Source: JAFGLZ01 sp964390905 (GTDB lineage: Bacteria; Planctomycetota; Phycisphaerae; UBA1845; JAFGLZ01). From it: a DNA stretch of 64,000 bases. The notes under the pieces are model-generated. The model was not told where the DNA came from. It worked only from the letters and a program-made list of their open reading frames with translations, and made no database searches. Below, one piece after another: positions 16,700 to 26,806 of the stretch; within the stretch, counting starts at the first letter, position 1; each line of letters opens with the position of its first letter. A program made the position numbers and the translations under genes. The stretch covers positions 14,202 to 78,201 of the forward strand of contig CAYMLO010000026.1 of assembly GCA_964390905.1 (NCBI GenBank). Direction: 5' to 3'.

Positions 16700-19600
16700 A
16701 TGACCCCACGTGGTGCGCCGCGGGCGCTGCTGTTGGCCCTTCCATTGGCGCTTTCACTTTGGTGCGCGTGTTCTCATGCCGACGAGGCGCGACAGGAGAA
16801 GCCGGGGCCTCGGGGCACCTCCTTCACGGTAACGATCCGCGAGCGGGCTGGCATCGCACGGCGCGGGGAGCCGACGCGGGTCAGCCTACCTTTCGCTGTT
16901 GGCGTGCTTAAGGACGCGTCCGATGTGTCTCTCGCGGAGCCGAGTGGGCGCCCTGTGCCGGCCCAATTCGAGGTCCTCGCCCGGTGGGACGACAAGTCAA
17001 TCCGATGGTTGCTCGCCAGGTTCTTCGTCGACGTGGCGGCGAACGGCAAGATCACCCTTGTCGTCCGACGCGGGGTCGGTTCTTCGGCCATGCACGGCCC
17101 CAATCTTGTCAGCAAGACACCCACGAACCTGGTCGTGGATACCGGAGCGATACGGGCAGTCGTGGGGGCGGCGCATTGTGAGACCTTCCTGGTCACTGAC
17201 CGCGACGGCAAGGCTCTCTTGAAGCAGCGGCCACAGCTGGTGCTCTACTCCCCCACAGGCGTGGCGCACCGCTGTGCCTGCCCCGATACGGTGGATCTCG
17301 AGCAGAACGGTCCGCTCTATGCCTCCGTCTTCCTTGCCGGCCCGATGAAGGGCAAGGAGCCCGGGGTTGACAAGCTGTTCCGCTACGAGACTCGGCTGCA
17401 TTTCTGGAAGGGCCTGGGACGCGTGCTCGCCGAGCACACCGTCGTCGCTGTGGGCAGCGCCAAGGACGGCGTGACCATCGTGGACGGCATCGTGGTGGAC
17501 ATGAAGGCCATTAGCGACGTCTCTAAGTACGTCTTCGCTGGCAAGGGGCGCGCCCACCCCGGCAGCCTGCGAGCGGGACAGACAGCGCGCCTGAAACAAA
17601 CCTGTGCGTATTGGCACGAGAGCGGCAGCGGACCGGATGGCGTCGCCGAGCCGGTGAGATTCGTGGTGCTGGAGGCGGACTTCGGCTACGCGCTGACGAC
17701 GAACGGCGGGCGCGCGATGGCCGAGGGGCAGAGGGCCGACGGTTGGCTCTGGGCCGCCGGGGCAGAGCGATCCGTCGGCGTGGCGGTCCGCGATTTCTGG
17801 GAAGAAGGTCCCAAGGCACTTCGCGTCGGTGCGGACGGCTCGCTGGCTGTGGAGTGCTATGCCCATTGGCAGGCCAAGCCAGGCGAGCCCCGCCCGCCTC
17901 GGGCCCGTACGCCCGACTACTCCAAACATCCAAAGCTCGCGCGCTGGTCGGCCGGTCTGGACGGCGGCATCGAGGAGGTCGTCAAGCGATTCCTGGCCGA
18001 TACCGGATACACAGGCCCCGTGCGGCGTGGGCCATTCCGATTCGGACAGGGCCGGGCCAAGACCACCGACGTGCTGTACCTATTCGGCAAGGCCGATCGC
18101 CAACAGATCGAGATAGATACACTCGCGGCGCACCGGCGCCCTTTGATCCCCGTGGTCGACCCGCGATACCTGGCTTCGACGCGCGCGCTGCCGTTCGTGT
18201 GGCTGGCCGCAAGCGACAGCAACTTGCCCGTGTTCGAGCAGGGCCTGCTCGACATGTTCGAGAACTGGCAGAGGCACGCCACGCGCTATGGCTTCCTGCA
18301 CTTCGGGGACGACCAGTGTTCGTTCGGCTACAACAAGACCGTACCGTCGACCACGGATGACCAGGAATACGACACCACGCAGTGTCTGACCATGCAGTTC
18401 GCGCGAACCGGCAATCCCGACTATCTGCGATGGGCCGACGTCTGCGCCCGCCACTTCATGGACGTCGATCAGGTCCATCCCACCGGGGAGCTTCACTTCC
18501 ACGGCTACACCGCGGGCGGCGACTATCACGAAGAGCCCGTGCGGGTCGACATGTCCGGGCATCCTTACATCGGCGGGATCGTCAACCACTACATGCTCAC
18601 CGGCGATCGCCGGAGCCTGAGAGGCATCCGTCGGTTGGCGGGGGCGCTGCGAGGCTATGGTCTGAAGGCCCGAGAACGGGTGCTGACGACGGACGAGCGG
18701 AGCTTGGCTCGTGCCGGGATCTGCCTGGCCGCCATCTATGACCTGACGCGGGACCCCAATCACCTCGCGCCGGTCAAGCGGATGGCGGACGCCATCAACG
18801 ACCTTGCCGGTGACGTGAGCAACGACCTGAGAGGAGAGCCGCCGTTCCACATGTGGTGGATCAACCCCAACGAGATGTGCTATCACGTTCGAGAGCTTCT
18901 GGTCCGCTACCACATGGCCACCGGCGACCCGCGGGCCCTGGCGACGCTTCGAAAGGCCTTGGACCTCTACATCTACAACCTCTGGGACAGCCAGAAGGTG
19001 GCCTGGCGGGGCATGTTCGGCGCGCCGTTCGACTTCAACATGCAGTACGAGAACGCCGTGCCCAGAGAACCCAGGCGTGGCACGGCCACCGAACTGGCGA
19101 CGGCGGAGCTCGGCCTGCCCTTCGCCTACCTCGCGCGGGTCACAGGCAATGACTTCTACCTGACGCCCATTCTGGAAAGCATGGACAACCTGGGCCATGA
19201 CTACGCCAAGCGATTCGGCAACCGCCAGTTCGCGCGCCGTCAGCTCTGGTCACTTCCGCTCGTCTCCATGCTTCCCCGTGATTGGCGCGCGAACCGCGAC
19301 CGGATCATCCAACGGGAGGTCCTCCGCGCTAGCTTGAAGGCGGACGATGGCCTGAGGGCCTGGACGCCCAAAGGGCAAATCGAGGGCAAGGCGCACGGGG
19401 AGATCCTCTGGGCGGACAGCCCATTCGGCAGGGTCTTGCGAACCTACCGCAACGGTTTCGTGACCTTCCCGGCCCCCAAGGACGTCCTCGAGACGCCCGG
19501 CACGGTCTGCTTCTGGGTCCGCAGGGACGCCGCCCGCTGGAACCGCAAACCGTGGCCCTGGTACGGCGAACTCCGCGGACTGCTCTACATCGGCTCGGAC

Positions 19601-20038
19601 GCCCGCCAGACCAACGCGCTTGACCTGATGATGCTCAAGAGCGACCTGTGGACCCGCCTGTACGACCATCGCGCCTGGGAGATGGTGGCGATCAGGAGCC
19701 CCTCGGTTTCGTGGGAGAAGGGCCAGTGGCACCACGTCGGCGTAGTCTGGAATCGATTCGACCTGACCGTCTTGGTCAACGGCGAAGAGGTCGGCCATGA
19801 CGATCGGTTCGCCCTACCCAACGGCGGCCAGACGACGATTGCCCTGGGTTGGCGGCCGACCAACCGCTATGGCCAAGCCAACTACTACGATCTACGCGTC
19901 TTCCAGACGGCCCTGTCGACCGACCGGATCAGGCGGATCTACGAATTTGGGCGACCTGATCATGACGGTTCGAAGGCCGGAGGGGCCAGAACGGACGGCG
20001 GCAATCCCACAGAGGATGGCGCGCGACCGTCTGAATAA
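16700..20038 (+). CDS. PcRGLX/YetA-like (exo-rhamnogalacturonan lyase-type) protein with C-terminal LamG domain
   Basis: The protein has 1112 residues. ATG 16700 follows TTGGAGG and starts a leader with a hydrophobic core ending CSHADE (signal peptide, possibly lipoprotein). Residues ~35-130 match the RIFT-barrel start of PcRGLX-like proteins (PTRVSLPFAVGVLKDASDV, WDDKSIRWLL). A beta-sandwich follows, then an alpha/alpha-barrel region (~490-860; GYTAGGDYHEEP, MWWINPNEMCYH). Residues ~870-1090 form a LamG/concanavalin fold (GTVCFWVRRD, WHHVGVVWNRFDLTVLVNGEE). The family acts on rhamnogalacturonan backbones; activity here is inferred. The next gene starts 14 bases after its stop, so the three following genes probably share a transcript. 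Confidence 0.7.
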   Translation: MTPRGAPRALLLALPLALSLWCACSHADEARQEKPGPRGTSFTVTIRERAGIARRGEPTRVSLPFAVGVLKDASDVSLAEPSGRPVPAQFEVLARWDDKSIRWLLARFFVDVAANGKITLVVRRGVGSSAMHGPNLVSKTPTNLVVDTGAIRAVVGAAHCETFLVTDRDGKALLKQRPQLVLYSPTGVAHRCACPDTVDLEQNGPLYASVFLAGPMKGKEPGVDKLFRYETRLHFWKGLGRVLAEHTVVAVGSAKDGVTIVDGIVVDMKAISDVSKYVFAGKGRAHPGSLRAGQTARLKQTCAYWHESGSGPDGVAEPVRFVVLEADFGYALTTNGGRAMAEGQRADGWLWAAGAERSVGVAVRDFWEEGPKALRVGADGSLAVECYAHWQAKPGEPRPPRARTPDYSKHPKLARWSAGLDGGIEEVVKRFLADTGYTGPVRRGPFRFGQGRAKTTDVLYLFGKADRQQIEIDTLAAHRRPLIPVVDPRYLASTRALPFVWLAASDSNLPVFEQGLLDMFENWQRHATRYGFLHFGDDQCSFGYNKTVPSTTDDQEYDTTQCLTMQFARTGNPDYLRWADVCARHFMDVDQVHPTGELHFHGYTAGGDYHEEPVRVDMSGHPYIGGIVNHYMLTGDRRSLRGIRRLAGALRGYGLKARERVLTTDERSLARAGICLAAIYDLTRDPNHLAPVKRMADAINDLAGDVSNDLRGEPPFHMWWINPNEMCYHVRELLVRYHMATGDPRALATLRKALDLYIYNLWDSQKVAWRGMFGAPFDFNMQYENAVPREPRRGTATELATAELGLPFAYLARVTGNDFYLTPILESMDNLGHDYAKRFGNRQFARRQLWSLPLVSMLPRDWRANRDRIIQREVLRASLKADDGLRAWTPKGQIEGKAHGEILWADSPFGRVLRTYRNGFVTFPAPKDVLETPGTVCFWVRRDAARWNRKPWPWYGELRGLLYIGSDARQTNALDLMMLKSDLWTRLYDHRAWEMVAIRSPSVSWEKGQWHHVGVVWNRFDLTVLVNGEEVGHDDRFALPNGGQTTIALGWRPTNRYGQANYYDLRVFQTALSTDRIRRIYEFGRPDHDGSKAGGARTDGGNPTEDGARPSE

Positions 20039-20052
20039 GGAGAACGGTGACA

Positions 20053-22377
20053 ATGATCCAAATGGGCCTCGTTGTTCTGGGCCAGTGCTTCTTCGGAACG
20101 GCTTACAGCGTGTCTGACGCCAGTGCGCTGCTCGTCGAGAGCCGGACCCCGCGGGCGGTCCTGGTCCTCCCGGCCCAGGCCCACGAAGATGAAGAGCTTG
20201 CCGCGAAGGAACTCCAGATCCACATCGCCAAGATGTCCGGCGCGAGGCTCACGATCGTTCGTGGCGATGTGCCGAAAGGCCTCCTGCCCGTTCGGATCGG
20301 CTTGTCGTTGTCGGCCGAGGCCAAGGCCAGGATCCTCCAGCAAAGCGACGATCCCGGTGCGTTCCTGATCGACGCGAGGGCCGACCGGATCTCGCTGGCC
20401 GGCAACGCCCCCGAAGGGACGTTGATCGCCGCGTACGAGCTTCTCGAGCAACTCGGGTGCCGATGGTACCTGCCGGGCGAGCTTGGGGCGGTCATTCCCA
20501 AGCGCGTCACCGTAACCATGCCTCTGGGGCAAACCCTCCAGGTGCCCTCGTTCCCTCACCGGCACCTGCAGTGCATCTCGCTCGACCTGCCCTGGTATCG
20601 CCGCCAGCGGCTCGGCGGGCTGTATTTCCCCGGCGCCCACGGCATCTCGCTGCGGCCCAAGGCAAACCTCAAGACCGAGCCGGAGTTGTTTGCACTGGTC
20701 AACGGAGAACGCAAGGACACGCAGCTCTGCCTGAGCAACCCCGAGGTGCTCAAGCGCGCGATCGCCGCGGCCATGGACTACTTTGACCGACATCCGGACG
20801 CGCAGTGGCTTGGCATGGGCCCCCGCGACAACGGCGTGTTCTGCGAATGCGAGCGTTGCCAGAAGCTCGACAGCGGCGACGTCGACCCGGTCACCAACCG
20901 GCGGATTCGTACAGACCGGTACGTCTGGTTCTTCAACCAGATCATCGAAGCCGTGCACAAGAAGTATCCCGGCAAGAAGATCGCCTTCTACGGCTACGAT
21001 GCGCTGAAGTTCCCGCCCCGCAAGGTCAAGCCCAGTCCCTACCTCGTGCCCGCGTTCGCGCCGATCACGCAGTGCCGAATCCACGGGATCAACAACCCGA
21101 TCTGCCCCGATCGCTCGTTCTACAAGAAGACAATGGTCGAGTGGACGCGCGTGGTCCCCGAGACGTTCGAGCGGGGCTACTATTTCAATCTGGCCTGCCC
21201 GGGGTTTCCGTTCAGCAAGATCCACGCGGTACGGGAGGAGACGCCCTTCGCGCATAAGCTCGGCGTGAAGGGCTGGCGGGTCGAGTCGAAGCCGTCGTGG
21301 GCGTCGAACGGGCTGACCTTGTACGTGGCGGCGCGTCTGATGTGGGACGTGAACACCGACGTCGATGCCTTGATGATCGAGTTGTGCGAGAAGTTCTTTG
21401 GCCCCGCCGCCAAGCCGATGGGCGACTACCTGGAAATGGTGGACCACGCGTTTCGCGACACCGACTGCCACACGGGCAGCAGCTTCTGCATGCCCAAGGT
21501 CTTCACGCCGGCGCGGATGGCGCGCGGTCGAACGCTGCTCGACCGCGCCGCGCGTCTGGCCGGCGGCCCTGAAGCGAAGACATACGCCGAGCGCGGTCGC
21601 ATCTTCCGGTTGAACCACGACCGGCTGGAAGCCTTCCTGAACATGCTCGAGCAGCGCAACCGGTTCGATTTTGCCTCAGCCAATGCGTCGCTCGACCGGC
21701 TGTATGAGATCAGCGACGTGATGGTCAACTACCGCCTCCACCCGCCGGGAGCCGCCAAGCAGAAACCGTCCGACATGCCGTACAAGGTCTGGTTCGCCCA
21801 GGCGTGGCTGCTGTATCCCGGCGTCGTGCCCTCGTACATTAACCGGTTCTGGGCGCCGTGCACGCGGTCCGGGTACGAACGGACCGTGGCGAAGGGTGAT
21901 CTGGTCGCCGGCCTCCCCGACGTATGGGACTTCCTGATCGACCCGACCGGCGTGGGCGAAGGTCTCCGGTGGTATCGCGACGGCCGGATCGGTGGGAATT
22001 GGCAGCCCCTGCGTACCAAGAGCAGCACGTGGTCCGACCAGGGATTGCACTACTACAAAGGCCTGGCCTGGCATCGGACTGTGGTCACGATTCCAAACAC
22101 GTTCCAGCGGCGCAAGGTCTTCCTCTGGTTCGGGGGTATGGACGAGGCGGCGAAGGTCTGGCTGAACGGCGAGCTTCTGGGGCAGAGCGACGCGGAGGGT
22201 GGCAGGCTCGTCAAGCCCGCTGGCGCGTTCAAGCCGTTTGAATTCGACGTGAACGGCATCGTGCGGATCGGCCGGCCCAACACCGTCGCCGTCAAGATCA
22301 TCAACCACAGACTCAGCGAGATCGGCACCGGCGGCATCACGGCGCCCGTGATGTTCTGGTCGCCGAAGCCCAAGTAG
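20053..22377 (+). CDS. DUF4838 protein, first of a tandem pair
   Basis: The protein has 774 residues. ATG 20053 follows AAGGAGA by ten bases; GTG 20047 is too close to it. A leader is followed by an alpha/beta domain (~25-140) like the N-terminal domain of GH20/GH67 enzymes (AAKELQIHIAKMSGARL, EGTLIAAYELLEQLGCRWYLPG). DUF4838 covers ~200-450 with HGISLRPKANLKTEPELF and LCLSNPEV. The C-terminal ~150 residues are a galactose-binding-like sandwich (LWFGGMDEAAKVWLNGE). DUF4838 proteins are taken to be TIM-barrel glycosidases related to alpha-glucuronidases; no activity is assigned. It lies 25 bases before its paralogue. Confidence 0.8.
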   Translation: MIQMGLVVLGQCFFGTAYSVSDASALLVESRTPRAVLVLPAQAHEDEELAAKELQIHIAKMSGARLTIVRGDVPKGLLPVRIGLSLSAEAKARILQQSDDPGAFLIDARADRISLAGNAPEGTLIAAYELLEQLGCRWYLPGELGAVIPKRVTVTMPLGQTLQVPSFPHRHLQCISLDLPWYRRQRLGGLYFPGAHGISLRPKANLKTEPELFALVNGERKDTQLCLSNPEVLKRAIAAAMDYFDRHPDAQWLGMGPRDNGVFCECERCQKLDSGDVDPVTNRRIRTDRYVWFFNQIIEAVHKKYPGKKIAFYGYDALKFPPRKVKPSPYLVPAFAPITQCRIHGINNPICPDRSFYKKTMVEWTRVVPETFERGYYFNLACPGFPFSKIHAVREETPFAHKLGVKGWRVESKPSWASNGLTLYVAARLMWDVNTDVDALMIELCEKFFGPAAKPMGDYLEMVDHAFRDTDCHTGSSFCMPKVFTPARMARGRTLLDRAARLAGGPEAKTYAERGRIFRLNHDRLEAFLNMLEQRNRFDFASANASLDRLYEISDVMVNYRLHPPGAAKQKPSDMPYKVWFAQAWLLYPGVVPSYINRFWAPCTRSGYERTVAKGDLVAGLPDVWDFLIDPTGVGEGLRWYRDGRIGGNWQPLRTKSSTWSDQGLHYYKGLAWHRTVVTIPNTFQRRKVFLWFGGMDEAAKVWLNGELLGQSDAEGGRLVKPAGAFKPFEFDVNGIVRIGRPNTVAVKIINHRLSEIGTGGITAPVMFWSPKPK

Positions 22378-22402
22378 CACATGAAAGGTCCGGTGCAACA
22401 AG

Positions 22403-24718
22403 ATGGCAAGGTCCATGTGGCGCAAGGCGCTTCTGAGTATATGTGTTCTCGCAGCGGGCGTTGCCTCGCTGGCCGCGGAGCGGGTCGTCCTGGTCGAGGC
22501 CGGCCGACCTCGGGTCGTGCTCGTCCTTCCCGCCGACCCGCTTGATGATGAGTCACTCGCCGCCAGGGAACTGCAAAGCCACATCCGTCAGATCAGTGGT
22601 GCCACACTTGCGATCACGACCGATCGTCCAAAGCAGGGAATGCTCCCTGTGCGCATCGGTTCAGCGCTCTCGCCGGACCTGAAAGAACGCGTCGCCGGAC
22701 GCAGCCCGTTCACCGGAGCGTTCATGTTGTCGGTCAAGCCCCAGGGAATCCGTCTGACCGGCAACTCGGCCGAAGGGACGTTATACGCCGTGTACGAGCT
22801 ACTGGAACAACTCGGCTGCCGTTGGTATCTGCCCGGTCCGCTGGGAACGGTCGTGCCGAAGGCGTCGACCGTTGCCCTGCCGATGCAGGAGACGTTTCAG
22901 GCCCCATCGTTCAAGGACCGGCATCTGATTACCGTGGGACAATCCCTGCCCTGGTATCGTCGCCAGCGCCTCGGCGGTCGGTTCCTGCCGGGCTGCCATG
23001 GTGTTCCCCAGCTTCCCGAATCGAAGTTCGAGGAGGAGCCCGAGCTGTGGGCGCTGATCGACGGCGAGCGCCGGCCCACCCAACTGTGCACGACGCACCC
23101 GGAGGTCCTCAAACGGGCGATCGCGGCCACCTTGGCCTACTTCGAGAAGCATCCTGACGCCCCGTGGATCGGCATGGGGCCCGAGGACAACGGTGAGTTC
23201 TGCGAATGCGAATCGTGCCGCCGGCTCGATACCGGCCAGGTCGATCCGATCTCCAACAGGCTCGTTCGCACGGACCGCTACATCTGGTTCTTCAACCAGA
23301 TCCTCGACGCCGTGCATGAGCGATTTCCCGGCAAGAAGCTGTGCTTCTACGCTTACGACTCGCGCAAGTTCACGCCGAAGAATCATCGGCCGAATCCGCA
23401 CATCGTGCCGGCGTTCGCACCGATCACCCAGTGCCGGTTGCACGGGATGTCCAATCCGATCTGTCCCGATCGCTCCTTCTACCGAAGGGTCATCGTCGAC
23501 TGGGCGCGGATATCGGCCGAGATGTATGAGCGCGGGTACTACTTCAACCTGGCCTGCCCGGGGTTTCCGTTCAGCAAGATACAGGCGGTTCGCGACGAGA
23601 CCGTGGAAGCCCACAAGCTCGGCATGACGGGCTGGTGCGTCGAATGCATGCCCTCGTGGGCCTCGCACGGGCTGACGTTGCACGTGGCGTCTCGGCTGAT
23701 GTGGGACGTGAAGACCGACGTGGACGCCCTGATCGCGGAGTTCTCCGAAAAGTCCTTCGGACCCGCCGCTGAGCCCATGCATGCCTATGTCGTGCTCGTC
23801 GACCGGGCGTACCGCGACACGGACGTGCACTCCGGCTCCAGCTTCTGCATGCCGAGGCTCTTTCCGCCCAAGCGCATGACCCAGGCCCGAAGGCTACTGG
23901 CCGAAGCTGCGAAGCTGGCCGCCACCGACGAGATCATCGCGAAGCGCGTCCGCATCTTCCGCCTCAACTATGATCAACTCGATGCGTTCCTGGAGATGCT
24001 CAGACAGCGGAACGCGTTCGACTTCGCCGCCGCCTCTGTGGCGCTCGAGCGGCTGCGCGGGATCATTACGACGATGATCGAATGGTGTTTGTATCCGTCC
24101 GACGCCCCGCCGTACGGCGCGGGCTACCACGGCAGCAACAGCCATCACGCCCGATTGCTCTGGCCGCGTGCCGGACGGTCTTACCTGAACCGCTTCTGGA
24201 CCGAGCCGATCGAGACCGCCTATCACCACGTCGTCACCAACGGTGACTTCGTTGCCGGTGCCCCGGACGAGTGGGCCTTCCTGATCGACACGACCGACGT
24301 GGGTGAGCCCCTACAGTGGTTCCGCGACGGGCCAATCGGCGGCAACTGGCAGAAGATGAAGACCAAGACCGCTTCGTGGTCCGATCAGGGCTTGCACTAC
24401 TACAAGGGGCTGGCCTGGTATCGCACGGACGTGGCCATTCCGCGCCGGTTCCAGAACCGAAAGCTCTTCCTGTGGTTCGGAGGCGTCGACGAAGTCGCCA
24501 AGGTCTGGCTGAACGGCAAACTGCTGGGGCAGAGCAACCTCGAAGGCGGCAGACTCGTCAAGCCGGCGGGGACGTTCAAGTCCTTCGACTTCCGCGTCAC
24601 TGACCTGGTCCGATTCGACCGGCCCAACACGATCGCCGTGAAGATCATCAACCGCCGCCTGAGCGAGATCGGCACGGGTGGCATCACCGGCCCGGTGATG
24701 TTCTGGTCACCCAAGTAG
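22403..24718 (+). CDS. DUF4838 protein, second of a tandem pair
   Basis: The protein has 771 residues, a signal peptide (LLSICVLAAGVASLAAE) and the same three-part layout as the gene before it. Long stretches are identical, for example GYYFNLACPGFPFSKI, GSSFCMP and WSDQGLHYYKGLAW, and both end GTGGIT-x-PVMFWSPK, so the pair arose by duplication. Divergence is greater near residues 570-620, which may reflect a different substrate. No ribosome site is obvious immediately before the ATG, so translation may depend on the upstream gene. It meets the LamG/TIM-barrel gene tail to tail with only 12 bases between. Confidence 0.8.
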   Translation: MARSMWRKALLSICVLAAGVASLAAERVVLVEAGRPRVVLVLPADPLDDESLAARELQSHIRQISGATLAITTDRPKQGMLPVRIGSALSPDLKERVAGRSPFTGAFMLSVKPQGIRLTGNSAEGTLYAVYELLEQLGCRWYLPGPLGTVVPKASTVALPMQETFQAPSFKDRHLITVGQSLPWYRRQRLGGRFLPGCHGVPQLPESKFEEEPELWALIDGERRPTQLCTTHPEVLKRAIAATLAYFEKHPDAPWIGMGPEDNGEFCECESCRRLDTGQVDPISNRLVRTDRYIWFFNQILDAVHERFPGKKLCFYAYDSRKFTPKNHRPNPHIVPAFAPITQCRLHGMSNPICPDRSFYRRVIVDWARISAEMYERGYYFNLACPGFPFSKIQAVRDETVEAHKLGMTGWCVECMPSWASHGLTLHVASRLMWDVKTDVDALIAEFSEKSFGPAAEPMHAYVVLVDRAYRDTDVHSGSSFCMPRLFPPKRMTQARRLLAEAAKLAATDEIIAKRVRIFRLNYDQLDAFLEMLRQRNAFDFAAASVALERLRGIITTMIEWCLYPSDAPPYGAGYHGSNSHHARLLWPRAGRSYLNRFWTEPIETAYHHVVTNGDFVAGAPDEWAFLIDTTDVGEPLQWFRDGPIGGNWQKMKTKTASWSDQGLHYYKGLAWYRTDVAIPRRFQNRKLFLWFGGVDEVAKVWLNGKLLGQSNLEGGRLVKPAGTFKSFDFRVTDLVRFDRPNTIAVKIINRRLSEIGTGGITGPVMFWSPK

Positions 24719-24730
24719 CACCCGGGCCTT

Positions 24731-26806
24731 CTACTTACCCAGCACCTTCGTGCGCAACTTCGCCAACTTGGTGTAGTATTCCTTGTCGAAGGCATCGACG
24801 TCCCCGCGGCCGAGGGTCTCCCACGCCACCTTGGTTCGCCACAGCCTGACGTGGTTCTTCAGCGCGGCGTCGATGTCCGCCGAGGCGGGCACCTTGTGCA
24901 CATAGCCGGCTGCCCCGGTGGACCCGTAGTAGCACCACAACCCCACTGCGTTGCTGATGTTGTAGCCGCTGACGATCCACCTCAGGAAATCGTCGCGCTC
25001 CAGCGCGCCCCGTCCTGCCTCGCCGCGCAGCATGTAGTCCGCGTAGGTGTCGATGAAAGGACAGTAGATCTGTATGCTGCCCAACGGATCGGTGCTCGCG
25101 TGGATGTACAGGACACGATCGTCCCCCAGCATCTGCCGCGACCTTCGCACGATGCGGTACGACTTGCGGAAGTCGTGGGAGACGCCGTCGAAGTAGAGAC
25201 CGTCGATCTTGTGCTCGTCCAGGCCGCGACGGATCTCGGCGAAGAAGTCCGGGCCGCGGTAGTAATAAGGGCTGAAGTAGGGGACCAGCTTCATGCCGCA
25301 ACGGTGGATCTCGTCTCGCATCCGCCGGAACCTGGCCATGTCGGAAGGCACGAACGCGGGGATGAGCCACGGCGGCTTGTCTCCGCCTGGGAAGATGTAC
25401 GAGTGAACCGCGAAGACCTTGCAGAACCGGGCGGTGTCGCGGATCAGCTCATCGCTCGGGTAGGCGTACTTCTCGAGTGGGTTCCGCCCGCCCTCGTGCG
25501 CGAGCGACTCGAACGACCGTTCCCAGTTGTGAGGTCTCGGGGGGAACACCGAGACCCAGATCTCCTCCCGCCGTTTCAGATCGTAGGCGACCGACCAGGG
25601 CGGCTTGGCGAGCGACGGGGCGGTCGTCTTCTGTCCGTGGGCGGGGTAGACCCCGAATCCACCGTGCGGGTCGATGAACAGGTACCTCCCGTCCTTGTGA
25701 GCGTGATAGGCGGGACGAAACAGGCCCTCGAACGTGAGCTTCATCCCCTTGGGAGCTTGCAGGATCAGCAAGGAGTCTCCCTGAATGGTCAGGGCGATGC
25801 CCTTGCCGGCGATCTTGCAGGCGAAGTCGTCCTTTTCTTTCAGTTCCAGGGGAAGATAGGCTTCCGGGATCGTCAGCCGGGCGACCTCGCGACGCACGGG
25901 GATCCGCTGGAAGCACCGGATCTGGCCGGTCTTGGCCAGAAGGAACTCCGCGCCGGTGGTGACCGCGGTGATGCCCGTGTTGTCCTGCTTGACGCGCTTC
26001 AGGGCCATGCCCATCAAAACCCCACCGGGGATGTCTGCCAGTGAGGGGGGGCGCCCGTCACGATCGGGCATGGCTTGTTGGGACCGTTGATGCGATGTGT
26101 AGCGGACCATGATCTCCGCTTCGGACAGCACGCGCTTGTAGATCCGGACATCGTCGATCAGGCCGTTGAGGTACTCACGACCGTCGTGGTAGCGCCCGAT
26201 CTGAAGCGGAATCGACGCGGAAGGCTTCGGAACGCCCTTCACGTCGGCCGATGCCCGTTCGATGCCGTCCACGTAGGTCAGCAGCTTCCCTCCGGGCTGG
26301 TCGTAGACGGCCGCGACATGGTGCCACACGCCGGCCTGGATGACGGGCTCCTCGTCGTACAAGGTGTATGGCTTCAGGCCGCCATTGTGGAAGTACAGGG
26401 CGCCGTCCTTCTGGGCGATGACGTATCCCGTCTTGCCGCCGATGTAATCGCCGACGTAGACCTGCCAGCCGAGATCGTTGCCGTGCTTGACCCATAGCTC
26501 GATAGAGAAGCTCCCGGTGAACTTCAGCGCGGGCGAGGTGCCGCAGTCGACGTGGTCGTCCACGCCGTCGAATCGCAGCGCGGATCCCGCTTCGACCTTC
26601 ACCCGCTTGGCGCCGTGTATCTTGCCGTCATGCCCGTGGCCGCTCTTGTCGCGGGTGATCGCTTCCCCGCCGCCCTCGAAGTCGTAGTGTGCGACCAGGT
26701 CCTTGTCTTTGGTCTGGGCAGCTGTTGCAGAGCGGCCGGGAGCGAAGACCGCCAGGGCCAACAGGATTGCGCACACATGCTGAAGCCAGTGATTGGCCAA
26801 GACCAT
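24731..26806 (-). CDS. Secreted LamG domain plus TIM-barrel protein
   Basis: ATG 26806 is preceded by GGAGG at good spacing and starts a clean signal peptide (ILLALAVFAPGRSATA); the open frame runs further upstream without coding character. The protein has 691 residues. Residues ~35-240 form a LamG domain (LVAHYDFEGGG, SFSIELWVKHG, IDDVRIYKRVLSEAEI). A central beta region follows, and residues ~420-690 look like a glycosidase TIM barrel (CGMKLVPYFSPYYYRGPDFF, IDGLYFDGVSHDFRKSY). Asp and Glu candidates are present but I cannot name the GH family. The LamG part probably binds the polysaccharide. Confidence 0.65.
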   Translation of the reverse strand: MVLANHWLQHVCAILLALAVFAPGRSATAAQTKDKDLVAHYDFEGGGEAITRDKSGHGHDGKIHGAKRVKVEAGSALRFDGVDDHVDCGTSPALKFTGSFSIELWVKHGNDLGWQVYVGDYIGGKTGYVIAQKDGALYFHNGGLKPYTLYDEEPVIQAGVWHHVAAVYDQPGGKLLTYVDGIERASADVKGVPKPSASIPLQIGRYHDGREYLNGLIDDVRIYKRVLSEAEIMVRYTSHQRSQQAMPDRDGRPPSLADIPGGVLMGMALKRVKQDNTGITAVTTGAEFLLAKTGQIRCFQRIPVRREVARLTIPEAYLPLELKEKDDFACKIAGKGIALTIQGDSLLILQAPKGMKLTFEGLFRPAYHAHKDGRYLFIDPHGGFGVYPAHGQKTTAPSLAKPPWSVAYDLKRREEIWVSVFPPRPHNWERSFESLAHEGGRNPLEKYAYPSDELIRDTARFCKVFAVHSYIFPGGDKPPWLIPAFVPSDMARFRRMRDEIHRCGMKLVPYFSPYYYRGPDFFAEIRRGLDEHKIDGLYFDGVSHDFRKSYRIVRRSRQMLGDDRVLYIHASTDPLGSIQIYCPFIDTYADYMLRGEAGRGALERDDFLRWIVSGYNISNAVGLWCYYGSTGAAGYVHKVPASADIDAALKNHVRLWRTKVAWETLGRGDVDAFDKEYYTKLAKLRTKVLGK

